From Planctomycetales bacterium (lineage in GTDB: Bacteria > Planctomycetota > Planctomycetia > Planctomycetales > Planctomycetaceae), in NCBI GenBank assembly GCA_028285345.1, contig JANQPT010000032.1, positions 1 to 64,000 on the forward strand: a DNA stretch of 64,000 bases, read 5' to 3'. Below the pieces are notes generated by a model that worked only from the letters and a program-made list of their open reading frames with translations, ran no database searches and was not told the origin of the DNA. Positions 18,424 to 27,504 of this stretch are shown piece by piece. Made by a program: the position numbers and the translations under genes. The stretch's first letter is position 1, and each line of letters opens with the position of its first letter.

Positions 18424-18594
18424 CAGACATTAGTTTTGGGGGCAATTTGGGGTGCAATCCTGGCAATATCACCCAAATCCTGGTAACATTACATCCACGT
18501 TGGCTTAGCGCTAAGCTCATACCAGAACTGTAGGTTTCGACGCACACCAGCGTTTCCCCAACTCACTTGCAATGCCGTTGGACAGGTTGAGGGC

Positions 18595-19158
18595 CTACAA
18601 GGCGGAGCGTGACGTAAACGAAAGGCCACTTGGTTCGTATTTGCCGAGACTGGATCCCGGTCCTGATGGCAACGTTCGAAGCTTGAACTGATTGGTCGAA
18701 CTTGCCAAATTTACGTGACTCCTGCCGACGTTCGCGAAGTGCCTGACCGTTCTTCCCGTTGAAGCTTGAGGTAGTTCCGCAGCAGCCGTGGAGTTCGCCT
18801 CACTCTGAACTGCACATTTAGGTTCACCATAGTCACGGCAATTGCGAAACCGGCAAGACTGTGTAAAACCGAGTAGCTTCGTCCAAGACACAGCAACGCC
18901 ATCTTGACAATCCACGAACTGAAGCTCGTAAATTCTGTCTTTCGGCCTGCACGCCCCATAATGCGAGCCGATGAATCGAGCAGGTAGTCGTGGTACCGGG
19001 TCCTTCGAATCGTCATCACCGGTCTTCCGGGTCCCCGCTTCCAGCGTCATTGCCAGCGTCGGTTCTGCGACGCTGGGCGACCAGCACCAAAGTCTGGTCG
19101 GTTTTGCACCAGTCGGACAGCACGCCCGGTTGTAGATGTGATTGTCCGCCGTCGACAT
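18595..19158 (-). CDS. Hypothetical protein
   Basis: A 187-aa frame starting MSTADNHIY, chosen because a strong GGGGAGAAAAC ribosome site precedes the ATG at 19158; an ATG at 19230 lacks one. The protein has scattered cysteines (RACCPTG, GACRPKD, SCRFRNCRDYG) and no recognised family. An overlapping frame on the same strand (18711-19019) is less likely. It lies between the IS element and the integrase gene, so it may be island cargo or a partly decayed gene. Confidence 0.45.
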   Translation of the reverse strand: MSTADNHIYNRACCPTGAKPTRLWCWSPSVAEPTLAMTLEAGTRKTGDDDSKDPVPRLPARFIGSHYGACRPKDRIYELQFVDCQDGVAVSWTKLLGFTQSCRFRNCRDYGEPKCAVQSEANSTAAAELPQASTGRTVRHFANVGRSHVNLASSTNQFKLRTLPSGPGSSLGKYEPSGLSFTSRSAL

Positions 19159-19333
19159 GTTTTCTCCCCGTCCGGGTTGTCCAATTCGTCTGTTTGTCCC
19201 AGTAGCGTCCCTCACGCCTGAGGCCGTCAAGCCCCGGCTGCGCCGCCTACGGTGATAGGGATGACGGCGGCGTGCGGGCCGCCTGAGTGTGGGACAACAA
19301 ATTGTTCAACCCCAACGAAAAGGAGAAAAAACT

Positions 19334-19618
19334 ATGTCGAAACTTCAAAACCCTCTCCGCACCGCAAATGCAAATGATCACGACGCGATCAGCAAAGCAC
19401 GATGGATTCGGGAAGCCGAGAGACATATTCTCGGCCGCAAGATCATTGGTGTTCGATACACCACGGACGAGGAAGTCAAAGACCTGTATTGGGACTGTTC
19501 TGTGATCGTGCTGCATCTTGACGACGGATCGATGCTGGTTCCATCGGCCGACGAGGAAGGCAACACGGCTGGTTCGCTGTTCGTCCAACGCGCGAACGGT
19601 GAGGAACTTGAACTCTGA
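19334..19618 (+). CDS. Small conserved hypothetical protein
   Basis: A 94-aa protein. The ATG at 19334 has an AAAAGGAG ribosome site, favouring it over the in-frame start at 19289. The core GRKIIGVRYTTDEEVKDLYW followed by LDDGSMLVPSADEEGN matches a small family I remember from planctomycetes and other bacteria (GRKI...VRY...LDDG...DDEGN) with no assigned function. The fold is probably a small beta barrel. It converges on the integrase gene. Confidence 0.7.
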   Translation: MSKLQNPLRTANANDHDAISKARWIREAERHILGRKIIGVRYTTDEEVKDLYWDCSVIVLHLDDGSMLVPSADEEGNTAGSLFVQRANGEELEL

Positions 19619-19719
19619 GCAATCAATTCATCAAAGAGCGGACCTGACTTCGAACGCCGGGTCCGCATTTGACTTCCTTCGTTTCTCATATTCGTTCTCA
19701 GCCTTCGCAGGTCGAGTCG

Positions 19720-20976
19720 TTAATCGGCGGCATGCGAAAATACGCTTTCCATAGCGTCGTGTTGTTGTTGCGGAAACAGATGTCGGTACCGCCGCCGCAT
19801 CTCATCGGTCTGATGTCCCATCCATTCGTCGATGATCCGTTGATCGACACCGGCGGCTGCGGCGTTGGAGGCAAACGAATGCCGAAAGATGTGAAAGCCC
19901 CGCACAACTTGCCATTTGGTCGATTTTAGAGTCCGTTTGAAATGGTCGGTCGCCTCATTAGTCGTGAGCGGCCCATACGTCATCCGTTGTTTTCGTGAAC
20001 CGTGCAGCCCTTGCGAAAGCGTGTACTTCCCGCCTGGATGGTTGCTGAACCACTCCTGCATCGTCTCGGCCAGCAGTTGTGACATCGGCACAAATCGGTA
20101 CGTTATTGCCAGCTTACGGCTCCGCTTCTTTTCTCGAATTCGCACCATTCGCGACTCAAAATCGAAATCGTCCACTTCCGAGCGTAGCAACTCGCTTCGC
20201 CGTGCGCCGGTGTGGGCGACAAACACAAACATGGGATACACAAATGGCTGTCTCGCTTGCTCTTTTGCAACATCCAACACGCCACTGACCTCAGCAGATT
20301 CTAGAAACAGGCATTCCCATGCCGATTTGTCCGATTCCTCGCCGTCGGCCGTTCGCTCAATCGTGCGCTCAATCTCGGCACGCGTCATAAATGGCGGCTT
20401 TTCGTCCAGCTTGGGGAACAGCAATCCGTTCGTGGGGGGCGGACCATTGACCATTTTCTGTTGCTGGGCCCAGTTCCAAATCAATCGAAACGTAGCGACT
20501 TCTTTCTTGATCGTTGCCGGGCCGATCGGCCGACTACGCCATTTCTGTTTTGCTCGGCGGGCGACGTAGGCCTGCAGGTCGGCGACAGTCAGCGTCTGCA
20601 CGAGTGAACTGTTCCTGAGATGCTCGTTGAGATGTCCGATGTGAATTTTTTCGAGTTTGATCGTCGAATCTTCTTTGACATTTGGCAGCAGCGTCTCCTG
20701 ATACTTCTCCAACACTTCCTTGAGAGTCGGCGGCTTCGCCGATTCGGATTTGTTTTTGATTTTGCCATCACTGAGAATAAAAGCTCCGGGATCAGCGTCA
20801 CGGGGCATCTCCAACCGGCCCCGCTCCAACAACGCAATCGTTTCCTCAACCCGCCCTCGGATATTCATGGCCTCGTGGTGTCGATTGGTCTTCAGCGATC
20901 GCTGATATTGCCGCCCACCAAATCGAAACACTAACAAATACTGTCCGTTAGTTTGATTCCGACGAAGACTGGCCAT
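19720..20976 (-). CDS. Tyrosine recombinase / integrase
   Basis: A site-specific integrase of 418 aa when started at MASLRRNQTNGQY, which matches the family's usual beginning and follows GGGGGAAC; an ATG at 21078 would add 34 atypical residues. The N-terminal SAM-like core-binding domain is followed by the catalytic domain with the first Arg in HTGARRSELL, the HxxR box in HIFRHSFAS and the nucleophile Tyr in RRRYRHLF. It faces away from a tRNA-Leu gene whose 3' end is 190 bp from its start, the classical arrangement for a tRNA-integrated island. Confidence 0.92.
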   Translation of the reverse strand: MASLRRNQTNGQYLLVFRFGGRQYQRSLKTNRHHEAMNIRGRVEETIALLERGRLEMPRDADPGAFILSDGKIKNKSESAKPPTLKEVLEKYQETLLPNVKEDSTIKLEKIHIGHLNEHLRNSSLVQTLTVADLQAYVARRAKQKWRSRPIGPATIKKEVATFRLIWNWAQQQKMVNGPPPTNGLLFPKLDEKPPFMTRAEIERTIERTADGEESDKSAWECLFLESAEVSGVLDVAKEQARQPFVYPMFVFVAHTGARRSELLRSEVDDFDFESRMVRIREKKRSRKLAITYRFVPMSQLLAETMQEWFSNHPGGKYTLSQGLHGSRKQRMTYGPLTTNEATDHFKRTLKSTKWQVVRGFHIFRHSFASNAAAAGVDQRIIDEWMGHQTDEMRRRYRHLFPQQQHDAMESVFSHAAD

Positions 20977-21123
20977 TCTGCGGTTCCCCCATGATTTGAT
21001 CGCCGACTCCCCAATTTGGGGAACGTCGAATCGTATGCATGGAGTTCGACAAAGACCATCGACACAAACGCAATGCAAACGCCCTGACTGTTGCGCAATT
21101 GTTGCGCCTTCAGTTAGTCCACG

Positions 21124-21154
21124 AAAAAAGACCTACGCCAAATCGACGTAAGTC
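21124..21154 (-). terminator. Rho-independent terminator of tRNA-Leu
   Basis: On the minus strand, GACTTACG and CGTAGGTC pair (one G-U) around a 9-base loop and are followed directly by six T residues. It sits 12 bases after the tRNA 3' end. Confidence 0.8.
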
Positions 21155-21166
21155 CTTTGCTCTAAG

Positions 21167-21252
<86 letters not shown>

Positions 21253-21388
21253 TGCTCAACTTCGGATGCCGGCGCTGGCGCGTCCGAGCGGGCAACCAGC
21301 ATTATAGTGGTTCGCGAACGACTTTCTACCGACTGACGGAAACAACCTCGACCGCCCGTAGGCTCAGGTTTGCTCGCGATTCTCGGCG

Positions 21389-22747
21389 CTATTCGGCCGC
21401 CGATTGCAGGCAATACAACCGCGACGACGTGCGGATGAGCAGTTTGTCGCCCGCCAGCGCCGGTGTGGCCATGCACATGTCGTCCACGTCCAGGTGATTG
21501 GTATGCAGCAGCTCAAACTCCGGGCCCGCCTTCACTACGAACGTCACGCCGTCTTCATTCAGGCAATACACCCTTCCGCCGTACGCCCACGGCGAAGACG
21601 TAAACCCCTGGCCCCGCGGCAAGCGTTTTCGTCCGTAAACCGGTTCGCCGGTCAGTGCGTCGTAACAGGTCAGCATGCCCCGGTCGAGCAATACGTACAC
21701 CAAACCCTGATACAAAATCGTCGACGGATTGTACGGTCCGGCCTGTTTTTGACACCATGCGACGTAGTCGTTCGTGGTCTCCTCCTTCGCCAGAGAGATA
21801 TCTCCCTTTGCACCCGGGCGGATTGCAAACAGCGGCTTCTTCTTGTCCAACACATATCCCGAACTGACGTACAACAAACCGTCGTTCGCATACGGCGTGG
21901 CAATCGTGATGCTCGACATCCCGCCGAATTCGTACAGCAATTCTCCGTCCAGACCGTACGAGCGGACCTTGCCGGTTCCGGGGGTCACGATTTCCGTCCG
22001 CAACTCATTTTCCCAAATATAGGGGGTCGCCCAGTTGCTCTTTTCGTTGCGTTCAATCTTCCAGACTTCCGTCCCCGTCCGCTTGTCATACGCGGCGAGC
22101 CATGAGGCATCGTCGTTGTCATTGACGATGTAAAGCCGGTCGCCGTGCAACACAGGGGAAGCGGCGGTGCCCCATCCGTAACGCATTTTGACGGTGGGAA
22201 GTTTTTTCGACCAGACGTCCTTTCCTTGCATGTCGTAGCAGAAAATCCCCACGTTCCCGAAATACGCATACACCCGTTCGCCGTCGGTGACCGGCGTCTC
22301 CGACGCATAACTGCTCTTCACATGAATGGGGCTTGTCGGCGGTCCCTCGTGCGCCACCTTCTCCCACAACAGATCTCCCGTCTTCAGGTCATGGCAGGAA
22401 ACAACCCATCGATGGACCGTTTGGGGAATCGCCGGACGGTTGCCCCCGAAGTACAGACCCTTCTTTGGCGGCTCGGTCTCGCCTTCGTTAATCACCGTCG
22501 TCAAGAACACCCGTTCGCCCCACACGATCGGAGACGACCAGCCGCGCCCTTCTAAATTGCGCTTCCACAACACGTTTTCCGAGGAGGACCAATGCACCGG
22601 CAGGCCGTCTGAGTCCGAGACACCCCGCGCTCCGGGCCCGCGAAACTGCGCCCAGTTTTCGTCCGCCCGTAAAGTCGATTTTTGCCCACTACAGACGCAC
22701 GTCAGGAGCATCGCACATGCGACAATCGCCCTGCTCAAACTTGACAT
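21389..22747 (-). CDS. Exported PQQ-type beta-propeller protein
   Basis: A 452-aa protein with a signal peptide. The start at 22747 (MSSLSRAIVACAMLL) is chosen for its AAGGAG ribosome site. Planctomycete features are present: WAQFRGPGARGVSDSDGLP followed by repeated beta-blade motifs such as DLKTGDLLWEK, DKRTGTEVWKI and YDALTGEPVYGRKR. These are the PQQ-like/BamB-like propeller repeats. The family is thought to bind other proteins or redox cofactors outside the inner membrane; no catalytic residues are evident here. It lies 49 bp downstream of an isomerase-like gene in the same direction. Confidence 0.9.
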   Translation of the reverse strand: MSSLSRAIVACAMLLTCVCSGQKSTLRADENWAQFRGPGARGVSDSDGLPVHWSSSENVLWKRNLEGRGWSSPIVWGERVFLTTVINEGETEPPKKGLYFGGNRPAIPQTVHRWVVSCHDLKTGDLLWEKVAHEGPPTSPIHVKSSYASETPVTDGERVYAYFGNVGIFCYDMQGKDVWSKKLPTVKMRYGWGTAASPVLHGDRLYIVNDNDDASWLAAYDKRTGTEVWKIERNEKSNWATPYIWENELRTEIVTPGTGKVRSYGLDGELLYEFGGMSSITIATPYANDGLLYVSSGYVLDKKKPLFAIRPGAKGDISLAKEETTNDYVAWCQKQAGPYNPSTILYQGLVYVLLDRGMLTCYDALTGEPVYGRKRLPRGQGFTSSPWAYGGRVYCLNEDGVTFVVKAGPEFELLHTNHLDVDDMCMATPALAGDKLLIRTSSRLYCLQSAAE

Positions 22748-22795
22748 CGAAAACTCCTTCATTGTCTTCATAGCTCGCTGATCCTCGGATCCTAC

Positions 22796-23761
22796 TCACT
22801 CTGATTTCGAAGTATAAGACTCGCTCAACGTCCGCCGCAGAAACTTCAGGTCTCTTTCCGCCGCCGCCAAACTGTTCTCGAACCGCGACACACGCGTCTT
22901 CCCCGGAACCTCATATTCGATGTGCAGCGACACAGGACCACTGAATGGCACGCGCGACAGCATTGCAAAAAACTCCGGCCAGCGGACCATCCCTTCACCC
23001 AGCGGACACCACCGCGTCCGCCACTGCCCGCCGGTCTTCTCCCACACAAAATCCTTCACCGCCAGCATCTTCAGCCGCGGCGCAATCAGTTGAAAATTGA
23101 GCTTCCAAGCATGATTGGCCCCCTCGATTGTCGCGTGCGCCGGATCGAAGTACGCCCCCGCGTGTTGCTCATCCAGCGGTTCCACCAGTCGGGCCAAATC
23201 CCACACAGCGCCGCCCACCGTCTCGCCCGCGTGATTGTGCACGCCCGCGGTCACCTCCAACGGCTTTCCCAACTGTACCAATTCCGCCAACCGGCGACGC
23301 GTCGATTCTAACTCGGATTTCCAGCGCGTCACGTCATTGTACTTGTAGTAGCCGAGCTTGTAATAGCGGATTCCCAACTGGCTCATCGCGCGCAGCGTCG
23401 GCTCGGCAGCCAGTTGCGCCCGCTCGGTGATTCCTGTGCTGATCATGGGAATCGAAAGCCCCTCGTCTTTGAACGCCGCAGCGGCGCGGGGCAGCTCTTG
23501 GGCAACCGCTTCGGGCTTGACCAGCCCTCCGGGACGCACCGTCAGATCCGGTCCCGCAATTCCCAACTGCCGCAACATCGACGCCGTATCTTGGTAGCTG
23601 TAGCCGAAATCGTCCAGATGGTCCGTAAACAGGCAGAGCCGCTGTTCGATCGGTTTTACGGCGCGCGTCTCCGACTCTGCACCGATAGCCGCACTTCGAC
23701 CAATCAACCCGCCCGCAGCAGCGACAAGGCCGGACTGCAACAATTGCCGACGATTCATCAT
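22796..23761 (-). CDS. Sugar phosphate isomerase/epimerase-like TIM barrel, exported
   Basis: A 321-aa protein with a Tat-like leader (MMNRRQLLQSGLVAAAGG). The body resembles the xylose-isomerase-like/AP endonuclease 2 fold: metal-site candidates are the His in VHNHAG, D/H in AYFDPAHA, K/D in VKDF and E near LHIEYE. In planctomycetes these Tat-exported barrels are numerous and are often isomerases or epimerases of unusual sugars. The substrate is unknown. It is probably co-transcribed with the propeller gene. Confidence 0.85.
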   Translation of the reverse strand: MMNRRQLLQSGLVAAAGGLIGRSAAIGAESETRAVKPIEQRLCLFTDHLDDFGYSYQDTASMLRQLGIAGPDLTVRPGGLVKPEAVAQELPRAAAAFKDEGLSIPMISTGITERAQLAAEPTLRAMSQLGIRYYKLGYYKYNDVTRWKSELESTRRRLAELVQLGKPLEVTAGVHNHAGETVGGAVWDLARLVEPLDEQHAGAYFDPAHATIEGANHAWKLNFQLIAPRLKMLAVKDFVWEKTGGQWRTRWCPLGEGMVRWPEFFAMLSRVPFSGPVSLHIEYEVPGKTRVSRFENSLAAAERDLKFLRRTLSESYTSKSE

Positions 23762-23860
23762 TCCGACCTCGCACTCAGGTGCTCAATAGTTTTGGGCGGC
23801 ATCCTGCAATGATCGGCGTAAGCAAGAGGCAATACGCTTGGAATATGCCGTGATGTTTTC

Positions 23861-24025
23861 AGCCACAGAGTACACAGAGATCTCCGAGAAAGCATACTTA
23901 TGCCGTCGCGCCTTTTTGGGGGCGACAATTTCTTGTTAACGCAACGAAGTGGGACGGTCAACGAAACTAACCACGCCTAGGGACTAACGCCTCTTCACTC
24001 CGTGTCCTCTGTGAACTCTGTGGCT
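23861..24025. repeat. Inverted repeat pair, CCACAGAG type
   Basis: AGCCACAGAGTACACAGAGA (23861-23880) returns as its reverse complement at 24006-24025 with two mismatches, about 125 bp apart. These arms resemble intergenic repeats seen in many genomes. The 23762-24056 gap holds nothing else that I can recognise. Confidence 0.75.
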
Positions 24026-24056
24026 AACCCTTTTGCTGATTCTGGCTGCAACATCG

Positions 24057-25475
24057 CTACGCGATGATCGCTCGAATCGGGTCACCGCCGTGCGCAATCG
24101 GAAACGGCCGGCCTGTGCGGTCATGGACCAGCATGTGCGGGTCGATCCCCAGCAGATGATAGATCGTCGCCACCACGTCACCCGGTTTGACCGGATGCGT
24201 CTCCGGATAGGCCGCCTGCCGGTCGGTCTTCCCGAACACGGTTCCCGGACGGATGCCCCCGCCCGCCAGCAGGCTGAAGCCGCATTGCGGCCAGTGGTCG
24301 CGCCCCGCCTTTGCATTGATCTTCGGCCGACGCCCCATTTCACCCATTACGATCACCAGCGTCGAATCCAACAACCCGCGGTCCTGCAAATCCTGCATCA
24401 ACGCCGGAAAGACGCGATCAAGCAGCGGCAGATTGAAGTCCTTCAACATACCGAAATTGTTGGCGTGCATATCGTACGCGTGGCCGTAGTGCCGGTAGAT
24501 GTCCTGATGCACGCTGACAAACGTCACGCCCCGCTCAACCAATCGCCGCGCCACCAGCATGCTCGCACCAAACAGATTCCGCCCATATCGCTCGCGCGCC
24601 GCATGAGGTTCCTGCGACAAATCAAACGCTTCGCGGGTCTTGCTCGACGAGAGAATCGAAAACGCACGCGACTGGTATTTCTCCATCCGCTCGATCTTTT
24701 GCGACGACCGCACGGCTTCAAACTGATCGTCCAGTTGATTCAGCACCGAACGCCGGCGATCGAGGCGATTGATCGTCATTTCCGGCAAATTATTCAAGGC
24801 CGGCATTTGCGGTTCGCCGGTGGGCATCACCGGGTCATAATTGATCGGGCTTGGCTCGCGGTCGAACGTCGGCGAACAAACGCTAAACAGCGGATCGTAT
24901 TGGCTGCCCAGAAATCCCCCGTACGGACCCGGTCGCCGATACGACTGCCACTCGCCCGGATAGTTCGGCAAACAGACCGCCCCCGGCAAGTCGCGAGGAC
25001 CCATGCCCAGGTATTGGCAGATCGCGCCGATGTCCGGCGGGTCGGTCGGTTGCGCGGGGAGCCGCAAATCGCCGTCCGCGAAACCGGACATCATCGCCAG
25101 CGGATTGTGTGTGTTGTAATGGTGCGTGATCGTCCGTACGACTGCCGCATGATCCATCCATTTGGCCGTCTTGGGCAGATGCTCGCAAATCTGTAATCCC
25201 GGCAGCGCCGTGTCGATCGGCCGAAACTCGCCGCGAACCTCCGCGGGCGCCTCCGGCTTCATGTCGAACATGTCCATGTGGCTGGGGCCGCCCAGCAGGT
25301 TGAACAAGATCACCGACTTCGCGGTGCCCGGCGGTGTATCGCTCATGCTCGGCGCAGCGCTTAGCAGCCGCGGCAAGGTCATGCCGCCAAACAGCGACAG
25401 CCCGCCCACGCGCATCAGCTCGCGCCGCGTCATCCCGTCGCACAATTTGGTCCGCGTACCCAATACTCGCAGCAT
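24057..25475 (-). CDS. DUF1501 protein, Tat-exported (sulfatase-like fold)
   Basis: A 472-aa protein starting MLRVLGTRTKLCDGMTRRELMRVGG, a Tat leader with the RR pair inside it. Family hallmarks: LFNLLGGPSHMDMFDMKPEAP, RGEFRPIDTALPGLQICEHLP, a long middle with RRLVERGVTFVSVHQD, and GEMGRRPKINAKAGRDHWP. The family is very common in Planctomycetes and related to alkaline phosphatase/sulfatase folds, generally without an assigned reaction. It is usually encoded after a DUF1549/DUF1553 cytochrome-like gene, but none is present here, so this copy is solitary. A start at 25508 is possible. Confidence 0.93.
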   Translation of the reverse strand: MLRVLGTRTKLCDGMTRRELMRVGGLSLFGGMTLPRLLSAAPSMSDTPPGTAKSVILFNLLGGPSHMDMFDMKPEAPAEVRGEFRPIDTALPGLQICEHLPKTAKWMDHAAVVRTITHHYNTHNPLAMMSGFADGDLRLPAQPTDPPDIGAICQYLGMGPRDLPGAVCLPNYPGEWQSYRRPGPYGGFLGSQYDPLFSVCSPTFDREPSPINYDPVMPTGEPQMPALNNLPEMTINRLDRRRSVLNQLDDQFEAVRSSQKIERMEKYQSRAFSILSSSKTREAFDLSQEPHAARERYGRNLFGASMLVARRLVERGVTFVSVHQDIYRHYGHAYDMHANNFGMLKDFNLPLLDRVFPALMQDLQDRGLLDSTLVIVMGEMGRRPKINAKAGRDHWPQCGFSLLAGGGIRPGTVFGKTDRQAAYPETHPVKPGDVVATIYHLLGIDPHMLVHDRTGRPFPIAHGGDPIRAIIA

Positions 25476-25698
25476 GACGGCCTCGCACGTAATTCCTGCG
25501 AAATCCACATGACCCGACTACTCGACTGTACCGCTTTAGCGAATATCGGTCAATGATTTGCCGTCGCCGCACAAATCCCCGTCCCACCCGGTTAATCCCA
25601 CATTCTGTCAACGGTTGATACCTCGACGCAGCTATCAGCCCAGCCTCACAATCGCTTGTCACATTCGCCCAACAAAGCGGCCCGAAAGGAGCAGTCCG

Positions 25699-26127
25699 AT
25701 GACCTACATGATCGGCATTTACGCCGTCTATCTTTTTGTTTGTGTTGCCGTCACCATTTGGGTGGCTCGCAACCTGCGGCTCAATGGAAAGATCTATGTC
25801 ACCGACGGCAAGGACGAAAACCCTGTGTTGATCGACGCCATCAGTCACCTGCTGATCGTCGGCTTCTATTTGATCAACTTCGGGCTCATCAGTTTGGTGC
25901 TCAAATTCGGAAGCAACGTCTCCGACCCTCAATCCGCCGTCGAGTTGCTCAGCACCAAAGTCGGCGGCGTGCTGCTCGGCTTGGGCTGCATGCACTTCGT
26001 CATCCTGATGGTCTTCTCAGGGCTGCGCAAGAACCAACGCAGCATCTTCGAACCGGTCGACGGGCCGCCGCGCAGCACCGCCGCACTTGCCGATCACGTT
26101 GCAGCACGGCGCGATGGCGTCCATTGA
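25699..26127 (+). CDS. Small integral membrane protein, paralogue 1
   Basis: A 142-aa protein with three predicted membrane helices: IGIYAVYLFVCVAVTIWVA, LLIVGFYLINFGLISLVL and VLLGLGCMHFVILMVF. The ATG at 25699 has a strong AAAGGAGC ribosome site. The N-terminal NLRLNGKIYVTDG segment would be a cytoplasmic loop. The next gene encodes a clear paralogue with the same helix order and the shared motif GVLLGLGCMHF/GVVLLVLGVMHF. No family name is known to me. Confidence 0.85.
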   Translation: MTYMIGIYAVYLFVCVAVTIWVARNLRLNGKIYVTDGKDENPVLIDAISHLLIVGFYLINFGLISLVLKFGSNVSDPQSAVELLSTKVGGVLLGLGCMHFVILMVFSGLRKNQRSIFEPVDGPPRSTAALADHVAARRDGVH

Positions 26128-26235
26128 CTCCCGCAACAACTGTGGCTGAAACCACGGTTGCCGGCTCCCGCACTCACCGACGGCCGTGTCGGCTCGGGGA
26201 GCCGGCAGGCAATAGAAGCAGTGAGGGTCTCACCG

Positions 26236-26601
26236 ATGATCATGATCGCCAACCACATCAGTTATCTGGCATTGAGCATCGCCGTTACTGTCCTGGTCGG
26301 ACACACCCTGCACAAACACGGCCGTCTGTTTTTGATCGACATCTTCGCGGGCGACCGCCGCATCGCCGACGCCGTCAACGATTTGATGTTAGTTGGGTTT
26401 TATTTAACCAACATCGCCCTCGTCGCCTTGGCGGTCACCTACGGCGGCACAGTCGATACTTGGTGGGGCGTTGTCGACATGCTCAGCCACAAGTTCGGCG
26501 TGGTCCTGCTGGTCCTCGGCGTCATGCATTTCCTGAACTTGATCGTCTTTTGGGTCATCCGTCGCCCCGGTTCCTGCCTCAGATCCTCAAAACAGTTGTG
26601 A
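26236..26601 (+). CDS. Small integral membrane protein, paralogue 2
   Basis: A 121-aa protein with three membrane helices in the same order as its upstream neighbour, 108 bp away. Aligned motifs: HKHGRLFLIDIFAGD with LRLNGKIYVTDGKDE, LMLVGFYLTNIALVALAV with LLIVGFYLINFGLISLVL, and DMLSHKFGVVLLVLGVMHFLNL with ELLSTKVGGVLLGLGCMHFVIL. A tandem duplication is evident. The two may form a hetero-oligomer. Function unknown. Confidence 0.85.
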   Translation: MIMIANHISYLALSIAVTVLVGHTLHKHGRLFLIDIFAGDRRIADAVNDLMLVGFYLTNIALVALAVTYGGTVDTWWGVVDMLSHKFGVVLLVLGVMHFLNLIVFWVIRRPGSCLRSSKQL

Positions 26602-26815
26602 GATCGAGAAAGAGTATCCTGGTTCTTGGCCGATCCGGATCGAATTCCTCCCTGACCGTCAGCGAACCTTGCAAATCCGCATTCGACCGGTTTCAATCAC
26701 GATTTCCAGATTTCGACTTCCTCTCACAGTGTCACACGTAGGCCGGGCACAAATAGCAGGCGCGCCGCAGACAAGGCCTCCGTGACGACTGAGTTACGTG
26801 ATGACGGAGTGAGGC

Positions 26816-27364
26816 ATGAAGGTAGCGGGCCGCAAAAAGTTGTACCTCATCGGCGCGATTTCCTGTCCCTTGCTGATTACCACGATTTTCTTGATGTCCG
26901 GAGAGAATGTCGAGGATCCGCCCCGCAGTCTCGACTCCCGGACCAAGTACCTCGCTGACGCCCTGATTCAACAAGATCAGCCCAGCTATGACCGCGTCGT
27001 GGAGCGTTCCGGTCTTGCTGACGCGGGGGAATTCTATCAGCATCTTCAGGACGATTTCCCGGACGTCTTTCGCAACCCGCAACTCCGCATCGACTACGAG
27101 GTTGATACGAAGTTTGAGAATCCATCCCAGGGAAAAGCCTGCACTGTTCTGAAAATCGTCCCCGGCAATCGCGATCTGGCGCGTAAGCTGTCGGAGGATG
27201 CCTCTAGCCTCGACTGGCAAACCGTGCTCTACTGGAGTTTCGACCCGGCCGACGGCTGGCGGCTCAATGGAGAGAAAACGCTCAAAGCCTATCGCTTGGA
27301 CAACGTTACGAAATGGACCGGCCGGGCCGCCGACAAAAAAACATTCAAACAGGTCAACAAATGA
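26816..27364 (+). CDS. Membrane-anchored hypothetical protein
   Basis: A 182-aa protein with one N-terminal hydrophobic helix (KLYLIGAISCPLLITTIFLM) that anchors or exports it, followed by an acidic, helical and beta domain. No family was recognised. It lies 141 bp upstream of the propeller lipoprotein in the same direction. Confidence 0.75.
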   Translation: MKVAGRKKLYLIGAISCPLLITTIFLMSGENVEDPPRSLDSRTKYLADALIQQDQPSYDRVVERSGLADAGEFYQHLQDDFPDVFRNPQLRIDYEVDTKFENPSQGKACTVLKIVPGNRDLARKLSEDASSLDWQTVLYWSFDPADGWRLNGEKTLKAYRLDNVTKWTGRAADKKTFKQVNK

Positions 27365-27504
27365 ATCAGTAGATATTAAAGAGTGTCGATCCCTAAGATT
27401 CTGGCGATATCCTCTTTGTTGATCGAAGTTTCCGGCGGTTCCGCCGTCGGCAGCCCCCCGGCGCGACGTTCTTGCTGGAACCCGCACACCCCAAAGGAAG
27501 AGAC

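Noticed and set aside
1-19719. Second attachment site repeating the tRNA-Leu 3' end
   Set aside because: No stretch matching the tRNA 3' end was found by eye inside the window; it may lie further left.
24033-25196. Long plus-strand frame of 387 codons opposite the DUF1501 gene
   Set aside because: The DUF1501 protein on the other strand has family motifs throughout; the plus frame is Arg/His/Gln-rich with none, as expected for a shadow frame in G+C-rich DNA.
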